Under the pieces are notes generated by a model, which saw only the letters and a list, made by a program, of their open reading frames with translations, was not told where the DNA came from and made no database searches. Below, piece by piece: positions 60,832-64,000 of a stretch of 64,000 bases of DNA. The stretch is from Stutzerimonas azotifigens (GTDB taxonomy: Bacteria; Pseudomonadota; Gammaproteobacteria; Pseudomonadales; Pseudomonadaceae): positions 248,001 through 312,000 of the forward strand of contig NZ_JAAMRF010000002.1 of NCBI RefSeq assembly GCF_013522725.1. The letters run 5' to 3'. The stretch's first letter is position 1; each line of letters starts with the position of its first letter. The translations under genes and the position numbers were made by a program.

Positions 60832-60982
60832 TGCCGTAAGGCATTGCGAGCGGCTGGTCAGAAAACCAGCAGGAACGCCTCATCTATTTCCAGATGTGTC
60901 CGATAGCCGATGAGGCTACTATCTGGGCCCTTTTTCTGGCTGCGCGCCTCGCGCGTGAACATCCCTTTTCCGGTACCCCCAA

Positions 60983-62233
60983 ATGCTGCCTTCCATTTTG
61001 ATAGGTCTGGCCCTGATCGCGCTGCTCGGCGTGATATTCGAAGAAAAAACCCATGTGAACAAAGCCAAGGTGACGTTGTTTTTCGGCACCTTGTCCTGGG
61101 TGCTGCTGTTCGTCTTCTCGACGCCCGGGGATGAGCGTTCCCTGGTGCTCGAAAGCCTCAACGAAAACGTCGCCGATATCGCCGGGCTTTGGATTTTCCT
61201 GGTGGCGGCGATGACGTTCGTCGCCTACCTGAACAAGAAGGGCATGATCGAGACGCTGATCTACCTGGTCCTGCCGGCGCGGATCAGCGAGCGCGCCTTG
61301 CTGTTCCTGACGGCGCTGTTCTGCTTCGTGTTCTCGTCGCTGGCCGACAACATCACCGCCACGCTGGTATCGATCACGCTGATCCTCTCGCTGCGGCTCG
61401 ATGCGGCCAAAACCGTCAAGTTCGCGACCCTCGTGGTATTCGCTGTGAACTCCGGGGGCGTGGCGTTGATTACGGGCGATGTCACCACGCTGATGATCTT
61501 CCTCGCCGGCAAGGTGAAGATTCTCCAGTTGCTGGCGTTGGCACTGCCTGCGTTCGCCGCGGTGATGCTGCTCGCCTTCATGCTTTCGGTGGGCATGAAC
61601 GGGGAGGTAACCGTGACCAAGAAGCGCACCGAGGTGCGCGGCGTGGACGTTGCCATTGCGCTGATCTTTCTGGGCACGATTCTTTCGACCATCGCCGGCA
61701 ATTTCTTCTTCCAGATCCCGCCGGTGCTGACCTTCCTGACCGGCCTGTCGATCATGTTTCTGGTGGCCCGCTTCTTCAACGAGGACAACGACACCGATCC
61801 GATCCTGGAGTACGTGCGTCAGGTCGAGTTCGAAACCCTGTTCTTCTTCCTCGGCATCCTGCTGTTGGTGGGCATGCTCAAGGAAATCCAGGTGCTCGAC
61901 GGGCTGGTACGGATCTACGACATGATCCCGGCCGTGGCCGCGAACTACCTGATGGGTGTGCTCTCGGCAGCGATCGACAACGTGCCGTTGACCGCCGCGC
62001 TGCTCAAGTCGGGACTGGATATGGGCACGGCTGAGTGGATGGTGCTGACCTACGCAGTTGGCGTGGGCGGCTCGCTGCTGGTCATCGGTTCGGCGGCCGG
62101 CATCGTCGCGATGAGCAAGGTGCCCGGTCTGACCTTCGGCACCTACCTCAAGTATTTCCTGTTCCTGTTCATCGCCTTCAACTGCGGCTTCGCCGGCGTC
62201 TATATGCTGGGCCGGTTGATGGCCGCCGGGTAG
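60983..62233 (+). CDS. Second NhaD-type sodium/proton antiporter
   Basis: 416 aa polytopic protein with about 11-12 hydrophobic segments. FVFSSLADNITATLVSITLIL (residues about 114-134) and LMGVLSAAIDNVPLTAALL (about 323-341) are the two Asp-Asn ion-site motifs of NhaD, followed by GVGGSLLVIGSAAGIVAMSK. It is shorter and clearly diverged from the nhaD at 20050. Either may differ in ion preference (sodium, lithium) or pH range. Confidence 0.85.
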   Translation: MLPSILIGLALIALLGVIFEEKTHVNKAKVTLFFGTLSWVLLFVFSTPGDERSLVLESLNENVADIAGLWIFLVAAMTFVAYLNKKGMIETLIYLVLPARISERALLFLTALFCFVFSSLADNITATLVSITLILSLRLDAAKTVKFATLVVFAVNSGGVALITGDVTTLMIFLAGKVKILQLLALALPAFAAVMLLAFMLSVGMNGEVTVTKKRTEVRGVDVAIALIFLGTILSTIAGNFFFQIPPVLTFLTGLSIMFLVARFFNEDNDTDPILEYVRQVEFETLFFFLGILLLVGMLKEIQVLDGLVRIYDMIPAVAANYLMGVLSAAIDNVPLTAALLKSGLDMGTAEWMVLTYAVGVGGSLLVIGSAAGIVAMSKVPGLTFGTYLKYFLFLFIAFNCGFAGVYMLGRLMAAG

Positions 62234-62366
62234 CCCGGCGGACTCCTGGAGTCGTCGCAGAGTATGTTTCCTGATCCTTCGCAACGGAATTTCCCTCCAC
62301 AACGAAGGGTCTAGCCCCTGAGCCTGGCGGCAAACCGACGCCAGCCGGAGCGAAGGAAGGGGTGCG

Positions 62367-63602
62367 ATGGCGATCAGCCGACCAGGCCGTCTGAGCACTG
62401 GTCTTGCCAGCCTCGTGGTGCTTGCGGCGAGCACGCTGTGCGCTGCCGCAGCGCAACAGGAGGGCGACGAGTCTCTCGCCCGCGGCGAGTACCTGGCGCG
62501 GGCGGGCAACTGCCTGAGCTGCCACACCCGCGAGGGCGGGGCGCCATTCGCCGGCGGCGTGCCGTTCGAAACCCCGTTCGGCATGCTCTATTCCACCAAC
62601 ATCACCCCGGATCGCGACACCGGCCTCGGGCAGTGGAGCGATGAAGACTTCGTCCGTGCGCTGCATGAAGGCGTCGGCCGCCAAGGCGAGCACCTCTATC
62701 CGGCCTTTCCCTATACCGCCTACACCAAGATGAGCCGCGACGACGTGCTGGCCATCAAACGTTACCTGGACGGCATTGAGCCGGTCGCCTACCAGCCGCC
62801 TGAGAACCGGCTGCGCTTTCCGTTCAACCAGCGCGCCACGCTGGCGGTCTGGAAGCTGGTGAACTTCGAGGCCGGGCGTTTCCAGCCCGATCCCCAGGCC
62901 AGCGATGAGGTCAACCGCGGCGCCTACCTCAGCGACGCCGTCAGCCACTGCGGCGAATGCCATACCCCGCGCACGCTCACCCAGGGGCTCGACGCACAGC
63001 AGCATTACGCCGGCGCGACGCAGCAAGGTTGGACGGCATGGAATATCACCAGCCATGCGCGCGGCATCGGCGACTGGTCGCAGGAGAAGCTGGTTCGTTA
63101 CCTGGCGACCGGTCACCTGCGTGGCGAGGCGGTTGCCGGAGGGCCAATGGCCGAGGTGACCAGCGATAGCCTGAGCTGGCTCAGCGATGCGGATATCCGA
63201 GCGATCGCGAGCTACCTCAAGCAGCTTCCCGCTCGCGAGGGCACGGTGCCGGCGCGCAGTGAAATAGAGCCGGCCAGCCCCGATCCCGACGATCCCGCCC
63301 ATGGGCTGTTCGTGGCGGCGTGCGAGAGTTGCCACTACCCGGACGACCGCGGCCTTGGCGGGCCGTATCCCTCGTCCTTTCCCAACTATTCGGCCGTGCG
63401 CGACCCGGCCGGCACCAATCTGATCCGAGTGATGCTCGACGGTCTGGTGCGCGGCGGCCGCGCCGATCCGGCCTTCATGCCGGCCTATCGCGACCTGCTC
63501 ACCGACGAGCAGATCGCCGAGTTGGCCACCTACATTGGCCAGCGGTTCGGCGGCCACGGCACCATTTTCAGCGCGGACGATGTTGCCGCACTGCGCGACT
63601 GA
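62367..63602 (+). CDS. Triheme cytochrome c subunit of a membrane-linked dehydrogenase
   Basis: 411 aa. A signal peptide (about 1-28) is followed by three c-type heme motifs: CLSCH at 49-53, CGECH near 195 and CESCH near 317. This is the subunit type that pairs with PQQ or molybdenum dehydrogenases and passes electrons to the respiratory chain. It lies 12 bases before a 2Fe-2S subunit gene, so its partner is a molybdenum hydroxylase. It is exported to the periplasm, facing the inner membrane. Confidence 0.9.
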   Translation: MAISRPGRLSTGLASLVVLAASTLCAAAAQQEGDESLARGEYLARAGNCLSCHTREGGAPFAGGVPFETPFGMLYSTNITPDRDTGLGQWSDEDFVRALHEGVGRQGEHLYPAFPYTAYTKMSRDDVLAIKRYLDGIEPVAYQPPENRLRFPFNQRATLAVWKLVNFEAGRFQPDPQASDEVNRGAYLSDAVSHCGECHTPRTLTQGLDAQQHYAGATQQGWTAWNITSHARGIGDWSQEKLVRYLATGHLRGEAVAGGPMAEVTSDSLSWLSDADIRAIASYLKQLPAREGTVPARSEIEPASPDPDDPAHGLFVAACESCHYPDDRGLGGPYPSSFPNYSAVRDPAGTNLIRVMLDGLVRGGRADPAFMPAYRDLLTDEQIAELATYIGQRFGGHGTIFSADDVAALRD

Positions 63603-63614
63603 CAGGAGCGTCCC

Positions 63615-64000
63615 ATGGCCCTTTCTCTGCACGTCAACGGCCAGGCCCACCCGGTGTCGGCGGACCCGGATACCCCATTGCTCTATGTGCTGCGCAACGA
63701 GCTCGGCCTGAAGGGCCCCAAGTTCGGTTGCGGGCTGGGCGAGTGTGGCGCCTGTACCGTGCTGGTCGAAGGCTCGCCGGTCCGCTCGTGTGTGTTGCCG
63801 GTGGCCTCGTTCGCCGAGCGGGTGGTGACGACGCTCGAAGGGCTGGGAGACGCCGACAATCCCCATCCCCTGCAACAGGCGTTCATCGATGAGCAGGCCG
63901 CCCAGTGCGCCTACTGCATTCCGGGAATGATCATGTCCGCCCAGGCACTGCTTAGCCGGGTCCCGGAGCCCAGCGAGGCTCAGATCAGGCAGGCGCTGAT
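63615..64000 (+). CDS. 2Fe-2S subunit of a molybdenum hydroxylase (C-terminus outside window)
   Basis: Small subunit of the xanthine oxidase family, of the isoquinoline/aldehyde oxidoreductase IorA type. The plant-type cluster ligands are Cys39, Cys44 and Cys47 with Cys59; the second cluster starts with Cys98 and Cys101 (CAYCIPG). About 128 of the usual 150-160 residues are visible. With the upstream cytochrome it forms a three-subunit enzyme; the molybdopterin subunit should follow outside the window. Oxidation of an aldehyde or N-heterocycle is inferred. Confidence 0.93.
   Translation, partial: MALSLHVNGQAHPVSADPDTPLLYVLRNELGLKGPKFGCGLGECGACTVLVEGSPVRSCVLPVASFAERVVTTLEGLGDADNPHPLQQAFIDEQAAQCAYCIPGMIMSAQALLSRVPEPSEAQIRQAL

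Noticed and set aside
60884-62584. A 566-codon minus frame opposite the second NhaD gene
   Set aside because: Rich in Gln, His and Arg and without family features; it overlaps a clear membrane protein and the cytochrome gene.
62178-63875. A 565-codon minus frame opposite the cytochrome c and 2Fe-2S genes
   Set aside because: The plus strand carries three heme motifs and the iron-sulphur ligands; the minus frame has no motifs.

Overview
The window is a GC-rich gammaproteobacterial chromosome segment. Protein signatures and gene order (tRNA-Leu-queA-tgt-yajC-secD-secF; pepA-holC-orf-valS divergent from lptF-lptG; gltX followed by tRNA-Ala/tRNA-Glu; mltF, glpD, metR, exoD) match Pseudomonas in the broad sense. 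I judge a Stutzerimonas (P. stutzeri) type lineage most likely, but that is inference. Almost all of the window is core housekeeping sequence with well-spaced, intact genes.

Layout. 1-4.6 kb: a minus-strand operon for an AmiC-like ligand sensor, an AmiR-like ANTAR antiterminator, two DppC/DppB-type permeases and a family-5 solute-binding protein cut by the window edge. A textbook intrinsic terminator sits directly before the first gene, and an ANTAR-type hexaloop hairpin overlaps its 5' arm. 4.8-8.6 kb: small redox and detoxification enzymes (MdaB, sugar acetyltransferase, VOC protein, aldo/keto reductase, SDR). 8.6-15 kb: metR with its operator, exoD, glpD with a GlpR-like site, ybaK, mltF, a GIY-YIG protein. 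15-20 kb: GST, uppP, yejK, rlmF and small proteins. 20-29.8 kb: nhaD, valS, holC, pepA, lptFG, RDD protein. 29.8-37.3 kb: cold-shock gene, tRNA-Leu, queA-tgt-yajC-secDF, a glycine-zipper protein, and a tandem repeat that has duplicated the 3' end of tRNA-Asn. 37.3-43 kb: tyrB, uvrB, gltX and a duplicated tRNA-Ala/tRNA-Glu pair behind a perfect-spacing sigma-70 promoter.

43.9-48.5 kb is the one clear accessory patch. It holds the first codons of a dinB-like gene, a twice-frameshifted SRAP (YedK) pseudogene that still has a perfect LexA box, a FIST sensor gene overlapping a hybrid histidine kinase, and C- and N-terminal scraps of IS256 and IS5 transposases. It ends at an intact dinB with an atypical N-terminus, so the patch appears to have separated or replaced the head of dinB.

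49.6-64 kb returns to core content: META lipoprotein, dienelactone hydrolase, MFS exporter with an Anr/FNR-type box, sprT, two Yip1 paralogues, DnaJ-like protein, ttcA, a Tag-like glycosylase, Sir2 deacylase, two NlpC/P60 lipoproteins, an O-methyltransferase, an HNH protein, a second NhaD-family antiporter, and the beginning of a molybdenum-hydroxylase operon (triheme cytochrome c, then a 2Fe-2S subunit cut by the window end).

The best candidates for something little described are the AmiCR-type RNA attenuation of a peptide-type ABC importer, the FIST/hybrid-kinase pair in the dinB-linked patch, and an orphan array of 22-bp-spaced alternating half-sites after dinB.
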